A stretch of DNA of 64,000 nt, taken from Lentzea pudingi. GTDB taxonomy: Bacteria; Actinomycetota; Actinomycetes; Mycobacteriales; Pseudonocardiaceae. The notes under the pieces are model-generated. The model was not told the origin of the DNA and did not search any database. It saw nothing but the letters and a program-made list of their open reading frames with translations. How positions within the stretch are numbered: the first letter of the stretch is position 1; the number at the start of each line of letters is the position of its first letter. Positions 48,719 to 58,304 of the stretch are shown here, one piece after another. The translations under genes were made by a program, and so were the position numbers. The stretch covers positions 186,001 to 250,000 of the forward strand of contig NZ_BMNC01000005.1 of NCBI RefSeq assembly GCF_014646255.1, given 5' to 3'.

Positions 48719-48949
48719 ATGACCACTCCCACCCCACCCTGCCCGACCTGCGGGCACACCCCCACCCCGACCGGCCAGCGCGGGTTCGTCGGCCTGCGCA
48801 CGATGCTGATCGTCATCAGTGGCGTGCTGTTCGGCGGCACCGTCGGCGCGCTGACCTTCCTGATGAACCACAACGTGCCCGGAGCGGTGCTCGCCGGCCT
48901 CTTCGCGCTGGGCACCGTGATCGTCACCCTGCACATGCTGCTCGACTAG
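48719..48949 (+). CDS. Small zinc-ribbon membrane protein of the TIR cassette
   Basis: 76 residues. A CPTCGH half zinc knuckle near the N-terminus is followed by two hydrophobic helices (MLIVISGVLFGGTVGALTFL; AVLAGLFALGTVIVTLHMLL). The second CxxC of a full ribbon is absent, so zinc binding would need a dimer. ATG 48719 follows GAGGACGAGGCG by a short gap, 15 bp after the TIR stop. It could anchor the TIR protein or act as a small membrane effector; no homologous family is recognised. Confidence 0.65.
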   Translation: MTTPTPPCPTCGHTPTPTGQRGFVGLRTMLIVISGVLFGGTVGALTFLMNHNVPGAVLAGLFALGTVIVTLHMLLD

Positions 48950-48953
48950 GTCG

Positions 48954-49751
48954 TCACGGCAGGCGGTGCCGCGACCCCACCGGGACGACGAGCGGCGTCC
49001 CGGACACGGGGTCCTCGACGACCCGCGCGTCCAGCCCGAACACCTCCAGCAGCATCTCCTCGGTCAGCACCTCGGCGGGCGAGCCCTGGGCGACGATCCG
49101 CCCGGACCGCATGGCGACGACGTTGTCCGCGTACCGGGCGGCCAGGTTCAGGTCGTGCAGCACCATCACGATGGTGCGTCCCATCGAGGCGTGCAGCTCC
49201 TGCACCAGGTCCAGCACGTCGATCTGGTGGGCCAGGTCCAGGTAGGTGGTCGGCTCGTCCAGCAGCAGCAGATCGGTCCCCTGGGCGAGCGCCATGGAGA
49301 TCCAGGCCCGCTGCCGCTGCCCACCGGACAGCTCGTCGACGGTCCGTTCGGCCAGGTCCAGGATTCCCGTCATCTCCAGCGCGGCGTCGACGGCCGCGGC
49401 GTCGTCGGAGGACCACTGCCGGTACCAGGACTGGTGCGGGTGCCGGCCGCGGGCGACGAGGTCCGCGACCGTGAGCCCCTCGGGAGCGGACGGGGCCTGC
49501 GGCAACATCCCCAGCACCCGGGCGACGTCCCGGGTGGACATCGACTCGATCTGCTTGCCGTCCAGCAGCACCGCGCCGGACCGGGCGGGCAGCAACCGCC
49601 CGAGGGCCTTCAGCAGGGTCGACTTGCCGCACCCGTTGGGCCCGATCACGGCGGTGACGGTCCCGCCGAGGATCGACAGGTCGAGGGAGTCGACGACCAG
49701 CCGCTCCCCGTAACCGATCGACAGCGACGAAGCTTCGAGACGCACACTCAT
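48954..49751 (-). CDS. Ferric-siderophore ABC transporter ATP-binding protein (FepC/FecE-like)
   Basis: 265 residues. Walker A AVIGPNGCGKSTLLKALG, signature LSGGQRQRAWISMALAQGTD, Walker B LLLLDEPTTYLDLAHQ with the D-loop DLAHQ typical of iron-siderophore ATPases, and switch His in VMVLHDLNLAARY. It powers the two FecCD permeases before it. The ATG overlaps the upstream permease stop by 4 bp. It is convergent with the TIR cassette, 4 bp apart. Confidence 0.95.
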   Translation of the reverse strand: MSVRLEASSLSIGYGERLVVDSLDLSILGGTVTAVIGPNGCGKSTLLKALGRLLPARSGAVLLDGKQIESMSTRDVARVLGMLPQAPSAPEGLTVADLVARGRHPHQSWYRQWSSDDAAAVDAALEMTGILDLAERTVDELSGGQRQRAWISMALAQGTDLLLLDEPTTYLDLAHQIDVLDLVQELHASMGRTIVMVLHDLNLAARYADNVVAMRSGRIVAQGSPAEVLTEEMLLEVFGLDARVVEDPVSGTPLVVPVGSRHRLP

Positions 49752-50830
49752 ACCCGCGCCTCCCGGCGGCTTCGGATCAGCAGGAACATCAGGTAGGGCG
49801 CACCCAGCACGGCGGTGACGACGCCGACGGGGAGCTCGGTCCGGTAGATCGTCCGCGCGACCAGGTCCGACAACATCACCAGGGCACCGCCGATCACCAC
49901 CGAGCCGAACAACGGCGGCTGCGCGGTCCCGGACAACCTCAGGGCGATCTGCGGCGTGGCCAGCGCGACGAACGTGATCGGCCCGGCTGCCGCGGTGGCC
50001 ACGGACGCCAGCACGATCGCCACGACGATCAGGAACGACCGCGCCACGTTGACCCGGATCCCGAGCCCGCGCGACGTCTGGTCGTCGAACTGCAGAGCCC
50101 CGAGCACATGCCCGCCGATCAACGCGACGGGGATCAGCACGACCAATGCCAGAGCCACCGGCACGACGTGCTCCCAGCCGCGGCCGTTCAACGAGCCGGT
50201 GATCCACACCATCGCGCGCCCGGCGTCCTGGACGTCGCCGACGGTCAGCAGGTAGTGCGTGAAGTTGCCGGCCACGGCGGTGATGCCGATGCCGACGAGC
50301 ACCATCCGGAAGCCCTCGATGCCCTGCCGCCACGCCAGCGCGTAGACGAGCAGGCCCGCGGTCAGTCCGCCGAGGAGCCCCGCCAGCGGCACACCGATCG
50401 ACGCCGCGCTGCCGGTCACCACGCCGAGCGAGCCGGCGAAGGTGATCACCGAGACCGCGCCGGCGCCCGCTCCCCACGTCACGCCGAGGATGTCCGGTGA
50501 GGCCAGCGGGTTGCGCACGATGGCCTGGAAGATCGCGCCGGACAGCCCCAGCGCGCCGCCGACCAGCAGGCCGGTCAGCGCTCGGGGCATCCGCAGTTCC
50601 ACCACCACGAACTGGTCGCGGCGCGTGCCCCCGCCCAGCAGGGTGTCGACGACCTGGGCCACGGTCAGCGGGAAGTCGCCGACCATGATGTCGGCGACCA
50701 GCACGGCCGCGAGCACGACCAGCGAGGCCGCCACCACCAGCAGCGGACGGCGGCGCAGTCGGAACGAGGCCGCGCCCACGCGCAGTGCGGGCGCCTTGGC
50801 AGCGGGGGTCTTCACCGCGGTCGTCGTCAA
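49748..50830 (-). CDS. FecCD-family siderophore permease, second subunit
   Basis: 360 residues, about nine or ten helices. After an Ala-rich start come VVELRMPRALTGLLVGGALG, LSGAIFQAIVRNPLASPDIL and GVTWGAGAGAV, which hold the FecCD coupling loop and GAxxQxxxRNPLAxPxxLG motif. LPVGVVTAVLGAPYLMFLLI is the standard C-terminal helix. TTG 50830 overlaps the upstream permease stop (TTGA); a start a few codons further in is possible. It forms a heterodimer with the next gene's product. Confidence 0.92.
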   Translation of the reverse strand: MTTTAVKTPAAKAPALRVGAASFRLRRRPLLVVAASLVVLAAVLVADIMVGDFPLTVAQVVDTLLGGGTRRDQFVVVELRMPRALTGLLVGGALGLSGAIFQAIVRNPLASPDILGVTWGAGAGAVSVITFAGSLGVVTGSAASIGVPLAGLLGGLTAGLLVYALAWRQGIEGFRMVLVGIGITAVAGNFTHYLLTVGDVQDAGRAMVWITGSLNGRGWEHVVPVALALVVLIPVALIGGHVLGALQFDDQTSRGLGIRVNVARSFLIVVAIVLASVATAAAGPITFVALATPQIALRLSGTAQPPLFGSVVIGGALVMLSDLVARTIYRTELPVGVVTAVLGAPYLMFLLIRSRREARV

Positions 50831-51819
50831 ATCTTCACCAGCTTCTTGCGCCGCACCAGGAAGATGAAGAACGGGGCACCGATCAGCGCCAGCATCACAC
50901 CGACCTCCACCTCGGACGGGCGGGCGACCACCCGGCCGACGATGTCGGCGAACAGGATCAGGATCGCGCCGAGCAGCGCCGAGAAGGGCAGGATCCAGCG
51001 GTAGTCCGGGCCGGTGAACGCACGCGCGACGTGCGGCACCACGAGCCCGAGGAACCCGATCGGCCCGCACGCGGCGACGGCCCCGCCCACCAGCAACGTG
51101 ATGGCGAAGATGCCCAGCGACCGCGTCCGGCGGACGTTGACGCCCAGCGACTTCGCCACGTCCTCGCCCAGCGACATGGCGTTGAGCCCCGGCGCGTTGA
51201 ACGCGGCGATGAACAGGCCGATGAGCAGGAACGGCGCCACCTGCGTCAGCACCGTCAGGTCGCGGCCCGCGATGGCACCGACCTGCCAGAACCGGAACGC
51301 GTCGAGCGACTGCTGGTCGAGCAGCACGATCGCCGACACCAGGCCGTTCATCAGCGCGGAGACAGCGGCTCCGGCCAACGCGAGCGTCACCGGCGAGGGC
51401 CCGCCCCGCCCGGCCGAGCCGAGCAGGAACACCAGGACGCTCGCGATCATCGCGCCGGCGAAGGCGAACCAGATGTAGCCGACCAGCGAGTTCACGCCGA
51501 GCAGGAAGATGGAGAGCACGACCGCCAGGGCCGCGCCGTGCGTGACGCCGAGGATGCCGGGGTCCGCCAGCGGGTTGCGCGTGTGGCCCTGCATGAGAGC
51601 GCCACCCACACCGAGTGCGATGCCCACGGCGATGCCGAGCAACGTCCGCGGGATCCGCAGCTCGCGGATCACCACGTCGTCCTCGGCACCGGTCGGCGTG
51701 AAGAGACCGTGCCACACCCCGGACAGCGGGATCTCCTTCGAACCGACCGCGATGCTCGCCAGGCACACGGCGACCAGCACGACCAGCAGGAAGAGCAGGC
51801 CCAACGACCTACGACCCAA
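50827..51819 (-). CDS. FecCD-family siderophore permease, first subunit
   Basis: 330 residues. VIRELRIPRTLLGIAVGIAL, GVGGALMQGHTRNPLADPGI and LGVTHGAALAVV carry the family motif. DAFRFWQVGAIAGRDLTVLT and GFLGLVVPHVARAFTGPDYR are conserved middle loops. It is the first gene of permease > permease > ATPase. TTG 51819 lies after GGAGGG with 6 nt between. An iron box lies just upstream. No binding lipoprotein gene is in the window, so the siderophore is unknown. Confidence 0.93.
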   Translation of the reverse strand: MGRRSLGLLFLLVVLVAVCLASIAVGSKEIPLSGVWHGLFTPTGAEDDVVIRELRIPRTLLGIAVGIALGVGGALMQGHTRNPLADPGILGVTHGAALAVVLSIFLLGVNSLVGYIWFAFAGAMIASVLVFLLGSAGRGGPSPVTLALAGAAVSALMNGLVSAIVLLDQQSLDAFRFWQVGAIAGRDLTVLTQVAPFLLIGLFIAAFNAPGLNAMSLGEDVAKSLGVNVRRTRSLGIFAITLLVGGAVAACGPIGFLGLVVPHVARAFTGPDYRWILPFSALLGAILILFADIVGRVVARPSEVEVGVMLALIGAPFFIFLVRRKKLVKI

Positions 51820-51845
51820 GGCCCACCCTCCTCGATCCAGACAGG

Positions 51846-51864
51846 AGAGGTAAGCCTAACCGAA
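51846..51864. promoter_or_regulatory. Iron box before the siderophore ABC operon
   Basis: On the minus strand TTCGGTTAGGCTTACCTCT matches 15 of 19 bases of TTAGGTTAGGCTAACCTAA. It ends 27 bp before the TTG start and should mediate IdeR/DtxR repression when iron is plentiful. Confidence 0.8.
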
Positions 51865-52063
51865 CCGGCTGGGACGACTGGGCCACCGGAGCGACGTTCT
51901 GGTCACATCAGCACCACGCACCACGACGAGGTCGAGAACTCGCGGAGAAATATCAACCCGTTGTCAGATCAACTAAAAGATCAGAAGTAAGAGCGCTTCA
52001 CGATCTCGTTTGGACAGCACCGTTCTCACGACTGATGCCGGCTGGTCGTCGAGCCGTCACCCG

Positions 52064-52108
52064 GAAAACACGAAGGGGTTCCGAGGAATCTTCCCCGGAA
52101 CCCCTTCG
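52064..52108 (-). terminator. Intrinsic terminator of lsr2
   Basis: On the minus strand CGAAGGGGTTCCG pairs with CGGAACCCCTTCG, and TGTTTTCC follows. The stem is 13 bp with an 11-12-nt loop, 15 bp past the lsr2 stop. The rest of the gap up to the iron box (51865-52063) shows no gene. Confidence 0.8.
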
Positions 52109-52122
52109 TGCTTTACCGAATT

Positions 52123-52473
52123 TCAGCCCTGCTGGTGGTAGGCGTCGAGCACCTCGGCCGGGATGCGGCCGCGGTCCGACACCTTCATGCCCTGCTTGCG
52201 GGCCCACTCGCGAATGGCCTGGTTCTGCTCACGATCCGCCGATGCGGGACGCGCCTTCACCGCACCGGCCGGACGACCCGGTCCGATCCGCTTGCGCCCA
52301 CCCGCACGACGTGCACTTCCCACGAAGTCGGCAAGAGCGTCCCGCAGTTTGCCCGCATTGCCCGAGGAAAGGTCGATGGTGTAGCTGACACCATCGAGTC
52401 CGAACTCGACGGTCTCCTCAGCAGCGGAACCGTCCACGTCGTCGACGAGGGTCACCGTGACCTTCTGCGCCAT
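52123..52473 (-). CDS. lsr2: Nucleoid-associated protein Lsr2
   Basis: 116 residues. An H-NS-like xenogeneic silencer that bridges AT-rich DNA. The N-terminal oligomerisation domain starts MAQKVTVTLVDDVDGSAAEE and holds VEFGLDGVSYTIDLS. After a basic linker (RRAGGRKRIGPGRPAG) comes the DNA-binding domain REQNQAIREWARKQGMKVSD with the AT-hook-like RGR in SDRGRIPAEVLDAY. ATG 52473 follows AGGAGG by 6 nt. It lies directly after lysS, as in mycobacteria. Confidence 0.97.
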   Translation of the reverse strand: MAQKVTVTLVDDVDGSAAEETVEFGLDGVSYTIDLSSGNAGKLRDALADFVGSARRAGGRKRIGPGRPAGAVKARPASADREQNQAIREWARKQGMKVSDRGRIPAEVLDAYHQQG

Positions 52474-52587
52474 GCGTATCCTCCTGGACCCCGAATGCGC
52501 GGTCACCCGCGTCGCCAACTAAAGCCTTCTTCGAGGCAGGTTAGCGCACGGGTGCCGCATTGCACCTATCGACATCCGGAAAGTTAC

Positions 52588-54099
<1,512 letters not shown>

Positions 54100-54214
54100 G
54101 CGGAGAAGGGTACGGACTCCCGTGAAGTCAAAGCGAACCGGATACCGCTAATTCGCCGGAAGATCGGCAGGCGGCGCCGACCGGACCAACATGTGCACCG
54201 GTCTTCTCACCGGT

Positions 54215-54371
54215 GGCGTGGCTCAGAACGTTGCCGGGCGGATTCGCGGTCAGACGGGTGCGTCGTGGTGCCGCCCCCACGTTCTCGTACTGGTTGTACG
54301 GGGGCGTGGGGGCGGTGCCGCGAGGCGCCCTGCTGGGCGTGAATCCGCCCGCCGACGAGCTGGGCCACGCC
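54215..54371. repeat. 157-bp long imperfect inverted repeat
   Basis: The arm 54215-54289 and the reverse complement of 54297-54371 match at 57 of 75 positions without any gap, separated by a 7-base loop (CTGGTTG). The best blocks are GGCGTGG at the ends, CGGGCGGATT, and GCCCCCAC near the loop. G-U pairs would raise pairing in RNA. Both strands spell similar peptides (MAW...GGF...R..RG.AP), a by-product of the symmetry. It lies between lysS and a methyltransferase where Mycobacterium has almost no space. It fits a MITE-like or structured-RNA element; no terminal duplication is clear. Confidence 0.8.
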
Positions 54372-54385
54372 ACTAGGTTGGACGG

Positions 54386-55141
54386 ATGGATCTACACGCG
54401 AGGCGAGCGGACTCGTTCGGCGCGCAGGCCGAGGCCTACGCCGAACACCGGCCTGACTATCCCGTGGCGGCCATCCGGTGGGCGCTGGAGCCGCTGGGCA
54501 CCGACGAGCACTTCGACGTGCTCGACCTCGCCGCCGGCACCGGCAAGCTGACCGCGGGGCTGTGCGGGGAGGGCCACCGCGTGACGGCCGTGGAGCCCAA
54601 CGAGCAGATGTTGTCCGAGCTGGTCCGCCGTGTGCACGGCGTGCGCGCGCTGCCGGGCCACGCCGAACACATCCCCGTCCCCGACCAGACCGTCGACGCC
54701 GTGTTCGTCGGCACCGCGTTCCACTGGTTCGACCAGGAGAAGGCGCTGCCGGAGATCGCGCGCGTGCTGCGGCCCGGCGGCGTGCTGGCGGCCATGTGGG
54801 TCGAGCCGGTCACGGACGTCGAGTGGGTGCGCGAGCTGGAGCAGGTGTCGGCGACCAGCGTCGAGTCGCAGCGGCAGGACCCGGTCGCGTTCATGGCGCA
54901 CCCGTCGTTCACGGCGGCGGAGCACGCCACGTTCCCGCACTCCCACCGCCGGGACTCGCCGGAGGCGGCCATCGCGTGGATCAACACGCACTCGCGCATG
55001 ATCGTCATCGACGAGGCCGAGCGGGCGGCGATCAGCGACAAGATGCTCGCGTACCTGCGCAGCCGCCCGGAGACGTCGAACGGGCCGTTCGACGTCCCCT
55101 TGCGCGCGAAGGTCTACCGGACGGTGCGCGTCAGCGGGTGA
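54386..55141 (+). CDS. Class I SAM-dependent methyltransferase
   Basis: 251 residues. SAM motif I is VLDLAAGTGKLTAGLC, post-I VTAVEPNEQMLSEL, motif II-like VDAVFVGTAFHWFDQEKALP, and motif III RVLRPGGVLAAMWVEP, the Methyltransf_11 pattern. FHWFD is usual in the group related to small-molecule methylases. The start DLHARRADSFGAQAEAYAEH is the common N-terminus. Substrate unknown. The stop overlaps the convergent coaX by 11 bp. The long inverted repeat ends 14 bp before its ATG. Confidence 0.88.
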   Translation: MDLHARRADSFGAQAEAYAEHRPDYPVAAIRWALEPLGTDEHFDVLDLAAGTGKLTAGLCGEGHRVTAVEPNEQMLSELVRRVHGVRALPGHAEHIPVPDQTVDAVFVGTAFHWFDQEKALPEIARVLRPGGVLAAMWVEPVTDVEWVRELEQVSATSVESQRQDPVAFMAHPSFTAAEHATFPHSHRRDSPEAAIAWINTHSRMIVIDEAERAAISDKMLAYLRSRPETSNGPFDVPLRAKVYRTVRVSG

Positions 55142-55928
55142 CGGCGGGCATGTTGCGCTCGAAGACCATGCGCAACCCCAGCAGGGTCAGGTCGGGCACG
55201 TGGTGCGCGATCGTCGAGGACTCCGACACCACCAGCGGCGCGAGGCCGCCGGTGGCGATCACGGTCACGGGACCGGGGTCGGTCTGCTGGAGCTCCTCGG
55301 TGATCTTGCGCACCAGCCCGTCCACCTGGCCGACGAACCCGTAGACGATGCCGGACTGCAGGCACTCCACGGTGTTCTTGCCGATCACGCTGCGGGGCTT
55401 GATCAGCTCGACCTTGCGCAGCTGGGCGGCGCGGGAGGCGAGGGCGTCGACCGAGATCTCGATGCCCGGTGCCAGCGCGCCGCCCAGGAACTCGCCGCGC
55501 GACGAGATCACGTCGAGGTTCGTGGACGTGCCGAAGTCGACCACGATGCACGAGGTCGCGTAGAGGTGGTGCGCGGCCAGCGTGTTGATCACGCGGTCCG
55601 AGCCCACCTCCTTCGGGTTGTCGACGAGCAGCGGGACGCCGGTCTTCACGCCCGGCTCCACCAGGATCTTCGGCACGGCGTCGTAGTAGCGGCCGAGCAT
55701 GACCCGCAGCTCGCGCAGCACCGCGGGCACGGTGGACAGCGCGGAGATGCCGGTGATCTTGTCGGCGTACTCGCCGAGCAGGCCGCGCATGGTCAGCGCG
55801 AGCTCGTCGGCGGTCATCCTGGCGTCGGTGCGCATGCGCCAGTCGCGCACGAGCGGGGCCGAGTCGCCGAGCCCGTCGTACAGACCGAGCACGATGTTGG
55901 TGTTGCCGACGTCGATGGCGAGCAGCAC
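55131..55928 (-). CDS. coaX: Type III pantothenate kinase
   Basis: 265 residues. First step of CoA synthesis, ASKHA fold. LLAIDVGNTNIVLGLYDG is the phosphate-1 motif, DRVINTLAAHHLY and CIVVDFGTSTNLDVIS hold the pantothenate site and phosphate-2 motif, GGALAPGIEISVDALASRAA the substrate loop, and VIATGGLAPLV the adenosine motif. It begins 10 bp after panD and closes the run DUF2520 > panC > panD > coaX. Confidence 0.96.
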   Translation of the reverse strand: MLLAIDVGNTNIVLGLYDGLGDSAPLVRDWRMRTDARMTADELALTMRGLLGEYADKITGISALSTVPAVLRELRVMLGRYYDAVPKILVEPGVKTGVPLLVDNPKEVGSDRVINTLAAHHLYATSCIVVDFGTSTNLDVISSRGEFLGGALAPGIEISVDALASRAAQLRKVELIKPRSVIGKNTVECLQSGIVYGFVGQVDGLVRKITEELQQTDPGPVTVIATGGLAPLVVSESSTIAHHVPDLTLLGLRMVFERNMPAVTR

Positions 55929-55938
55929 GGTGTGTTCC

Positions 55939-56409
55939 TCAGTTCTCGGTCTTGATCAACGCGTCCAGCGCGGTCGCCTCAACGGTCTCAGAAGACGGCG
56001 CGCTCGTGGAGCCGTTCACCAGACCGGAGCCTTCTGGGGCGTGCGCGGGGTCGGTGCCGAGGTCGGCGACCTTGTTGTCGGCGTCCACGAAGACGACGCG
56101 CGGCTTGTAGGCGCGCGCCTCGGCGTCGTCCATCTGCCCGTACGCGATCAGGATCACGATGTCGCCGGGGTGCACCAGGTGCGCCGCGGCGCCGTTGATG
56201 CCCAGCACGCCGGTGCCGCGCTCGCCGGGGATGACGTAGGTCTCCAGGCGGGCGCCGTTGGTGACGTCGACGATGGCGACCTGTTCGCCCGCCAGCAGGT
56301 CGGCGGCCTCCATCAGGTCCTCGTCCACCGTCACCGAGCCGACGTAGTGCAGGTCGGCCTGCGTCACGGTCGCGCGGTGGATCTTGGACTTCAGCATCGT
56401 GCGGAACAT
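55939..56409 (-). CDS. panD: Aspartate 1-decarboxylase
   Basis: 156 residues, pyruvoyl enzyme making beta-alanine. Self-cleavage occurs at Gly24-Ser25 in LHYVGSVTVDEDLMEA; the substrate residues NGARLETYVIPGERGTG and GDIVILIAYGQM are intact. The C-terminal ~35 residues after VFVDADNKV are an added disordered, Ser-rich tail, as in other actinobacterial PanD proteins (the tail is where pyrazinoic acid acts in mycobacteria). It is 10 bp after panC. Confidence 0.96.
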   Translation of the reverse strand: MFRTMLKSKIHRATVTQADLHYVGSVTVDEDLMEAADLLAGEQVAIVDVTNGARLETYVIPGERGTGVLGINGAAAHLVHPGDIVILIAYGQMDDAEARAYKPRVVFVDADNKVADLGTDPAHAPEGSGLVNGSTSAPSSETVEATALDALIKTEN

Positions 56410-56419
56410 GTCATTCCCC

Positions 56420-57310
56420 CTACTCGTCGCCGTCGCCGAGCAACACCGCGATGTTGTCGATCAGGCGGGTGGAACCGACGCGGGCCGCGACGAGCAGCCT
56501 GGCGTCGCCGTTCTCCGGCGCGGGACCGAGGCCGGGCCCGCGCAGTTCCAGGTAGTCCAGCTCGATCTCGGGCGTCTGCGCCAGCACCTCGTGCGCGGCC
56601 TTGAGCACCGCTTCTCCGCCCTGGGCCGACACGTGCGCGCCGGCGGTCAGCGCGGCCGACAGCGTCACGGCGTGGTGGCGCTGCTCCGGCGTCAGGTAGG
56701 CGTTGCGCGACGACAGCGCGAGGCCGTCGTGCTCGCGGACGGTCGGCACGCCGACGACGTCCAGCGGGAAGTTGAGGTCGCGCGCCATCTTGTGGATGAG
56801 CTGCAGCTGCTGGTAGTCCTTCTGCCCGAACACCGCGAACGTGGGCTGCACGATGTTGAACAGCTTCGACACGACCGTGAGCACGCCCGCGAAGTGGCCG
56901 GGGCGCACGGCGCCCTCCAGCTCGTCGCCCAGCGGTCCGGGGTGGACGGTGACCTGCGCGCCCTCGGGGTACATGTCCTCGACGGAAGGCGCGAACACCA
57001 GGCCCACGCGCTCCTCGCGGCAGATGTCCACATCGGACTCGAACTGGCGCGGGTACTTCGCGAGGTCCTCGTTCGGCCCGAACTGCAGCGGGTTCACGAA
57101 GATCGACACCACGACCACCGTGTTCTGCATGACCTTGGCCTCGCGGATCAGCTGCCGGTGGCCCGCGTGCAGGGCGCCCATCGTGGGCACGAGTGCGACG
57201 TTGCGCCCGGCGTTGCGCAGGGTCCTGACGACCCTGTTCAGCCGCGCGGGATCGCGGTGCACCGTGACGTCGTCCGGGCGGTAGTCGTCCTTGGTCAGTG
57301 GCTTCGTCAC
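56420..57310 (-). CDS. panC: Pantothenate synthetase
   Basis: 296 residues. Joins pantoate and beta-alanine with ATP. The HIGH-type motif is VALVPTMGALHAGHRQLIRE, the pantoate site VSIFVNPLQFGPNEDLAKYP, VFGQKDYQQLQLI the ATP-site stretch, and LALSSRNAYLTPEQR the KMSKS-like motif. GTG 57310 is chosen as it sits 1 bp after the stop of the DUF2520 gene. Confidence 0.96.
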   Translation of the reverse strand: MTKPLTKDDYRPDDVTVHRDPARLNRVVRTLRNAGRNVALVPTMGALHAGHRQLIREAKVMQNTVVVVSIFVNPLQFGPNEDLAKYPRQFESDVDICREERVGLVFAPSVEDMYPEGAQVTVHPGPLGDELEGAVRPGHFAGVLTVVSKLFNIVQPTFAVFGQKDYQQLQLIHKMARDLNFPLDVVGVPTVREHDGLALSSRNAYLTPEQRHHAVTLSAALTAGAHVSAQGGEAVLKAAHEVLAQTPEIELDYLELRGPGLGPAPENGDARLLVAARVGSTRLIDNIAVLLGDGDE

Positions 57311-57311
57311 G

Positions 57312-58202
57312 TCAGTCCTCGAGAGTGGTGCGAACGTCGTTGGCCGCGTCGGGTTTGAGCAGCCCGGAGTGTTCGGCCCGCTCGGCGGTGCGGCGGGCCA
57401 GCACGCGGTAGCTGGGCAGGGTCTCGGGTGCCTGTCGCGCGAGCACGCCGAGGTGCTTGCGCAAGGTACCCGTGTCGCCGCGGGCGACCGGACCGGTGAG
57501 GGCGCGGTCACCGTGGCGCAGCGCGTTGTCGAGCGCGGCGGACAGCAGTGGGCCGAGCAGGCGCTCGGCGTTGGCGACGCCGGCGTTCGTGAGCAGGTCC
57601 GCGGCGTCCCGGACCAGCGTGATCAGGTGGTTCGCGCCGTGGGCCAGCGCCGCGTGGTAGAGCGGGCGGACGGACTCGGGCACCCGGACCGGTTCGGCGT
57701 CCATCTCGACGACCAGCGCCTCGCCGACGCTCCAGGCCACCTCGTCGCCGTCCGCGGCCGTGACCCCGACGCACGCGGAGTTCATCCGCTGCAGGTCCTC
57801 CGAGCGGCCGGTGAACGTCATGACGGGGTGCAGCGCGAGCGTGAGCGCGCCCAGTTCGGCAGCGGGTTCGAGAACTTGCACGCCCTGCGCGCCGCTGGCG
57901 TGCACGACGATCTGGCCCGCGCGCAGCGAACCGGTGGCGACGAGGCCCTTGACCAGGCCTTCCAACGCGTCGTCCGGCACGGCCAGCAGCACCAGGTCGG
58001 CACGTGCGGCGACCTCGGTGGGATCGGCGAGGGGGACGCCGGGCAGCAGTTCGTCCGCGCGGTCGCGGGAGGCCTGGGAGACGGCGGAAACGCCGGTCAC
58101 CACGTGGCCCGTCCTGGCCAGCGCGGCGCCCAGCACGGAGCCGACGCGGCCTGCCGAGATGACACCGACGGCGAGCCTCGCCGGACGTGGGGTCGCGTCC
58201 AT
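57312..58202 (-). CDS. Rossmann-fold DUF2520 protein (Rv3603c-like)
   Basis: 296 residues. The N-terminal Rossmann domain starts LAVGVISAGRVGSVLGAALA (GxxGxxG-type NAD(P) loop), then VLLAVPDDALEGLVKGL and LALHPVMTFTGRSEDLQRMN. The C-terminal DUF2520 helical domain contains YHAALAHGANHLITLVRDAA. The layout is like ketopantoate reductase or 6-phosphogluconate dehydrogenase-type enzymes. Its steady place before panC hints at the missing ketopantoate reductase step, which is inference. It heads the pan/coaX run. Confidence 0.9.
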   Translation of the reverse strand: MDATPRPARLAVGVISAGRVGSVLGAALARTGHVVTGVSAVSQASRDRADELLPGVPLADPTEVAARADLVLLAVPDDALEGLVKGLVATGSLRAGQIVVHASGAQGVQVLEPAAELGALTLALHPVMTFTGRSEDLQRMNSACVGVTAADGDEVAWSVGEALVVEMDAEPVRVPESVRPLYHAALAHGANHLITLVRDAADLLTNAGVANAERLLGPLLSAALDNALRHGDRALTGPVARGDTGTLRKHLGVLARQAPETLPSYRVLARRTAERAEHSGLLKPDAANDVRTTLED

Positions 58203-58304
58203 GCGACTAACTCCTTCTGACGTTCCAGTCCCTTGTGCGGGTACCAGACGACGCCGCCGAGGGTAGTCCCGGACCGACCGGCTTTCGCCCGTCGGTGACG
58301 GGAC

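Noticed and set aside
54128..54551. Two opposed short frames (81 and 112 codons) in the long inverted repeat
   Set aside because: They encode similar peptides only because the DNA is an inverted repeat; no ribosome site or family supports them.
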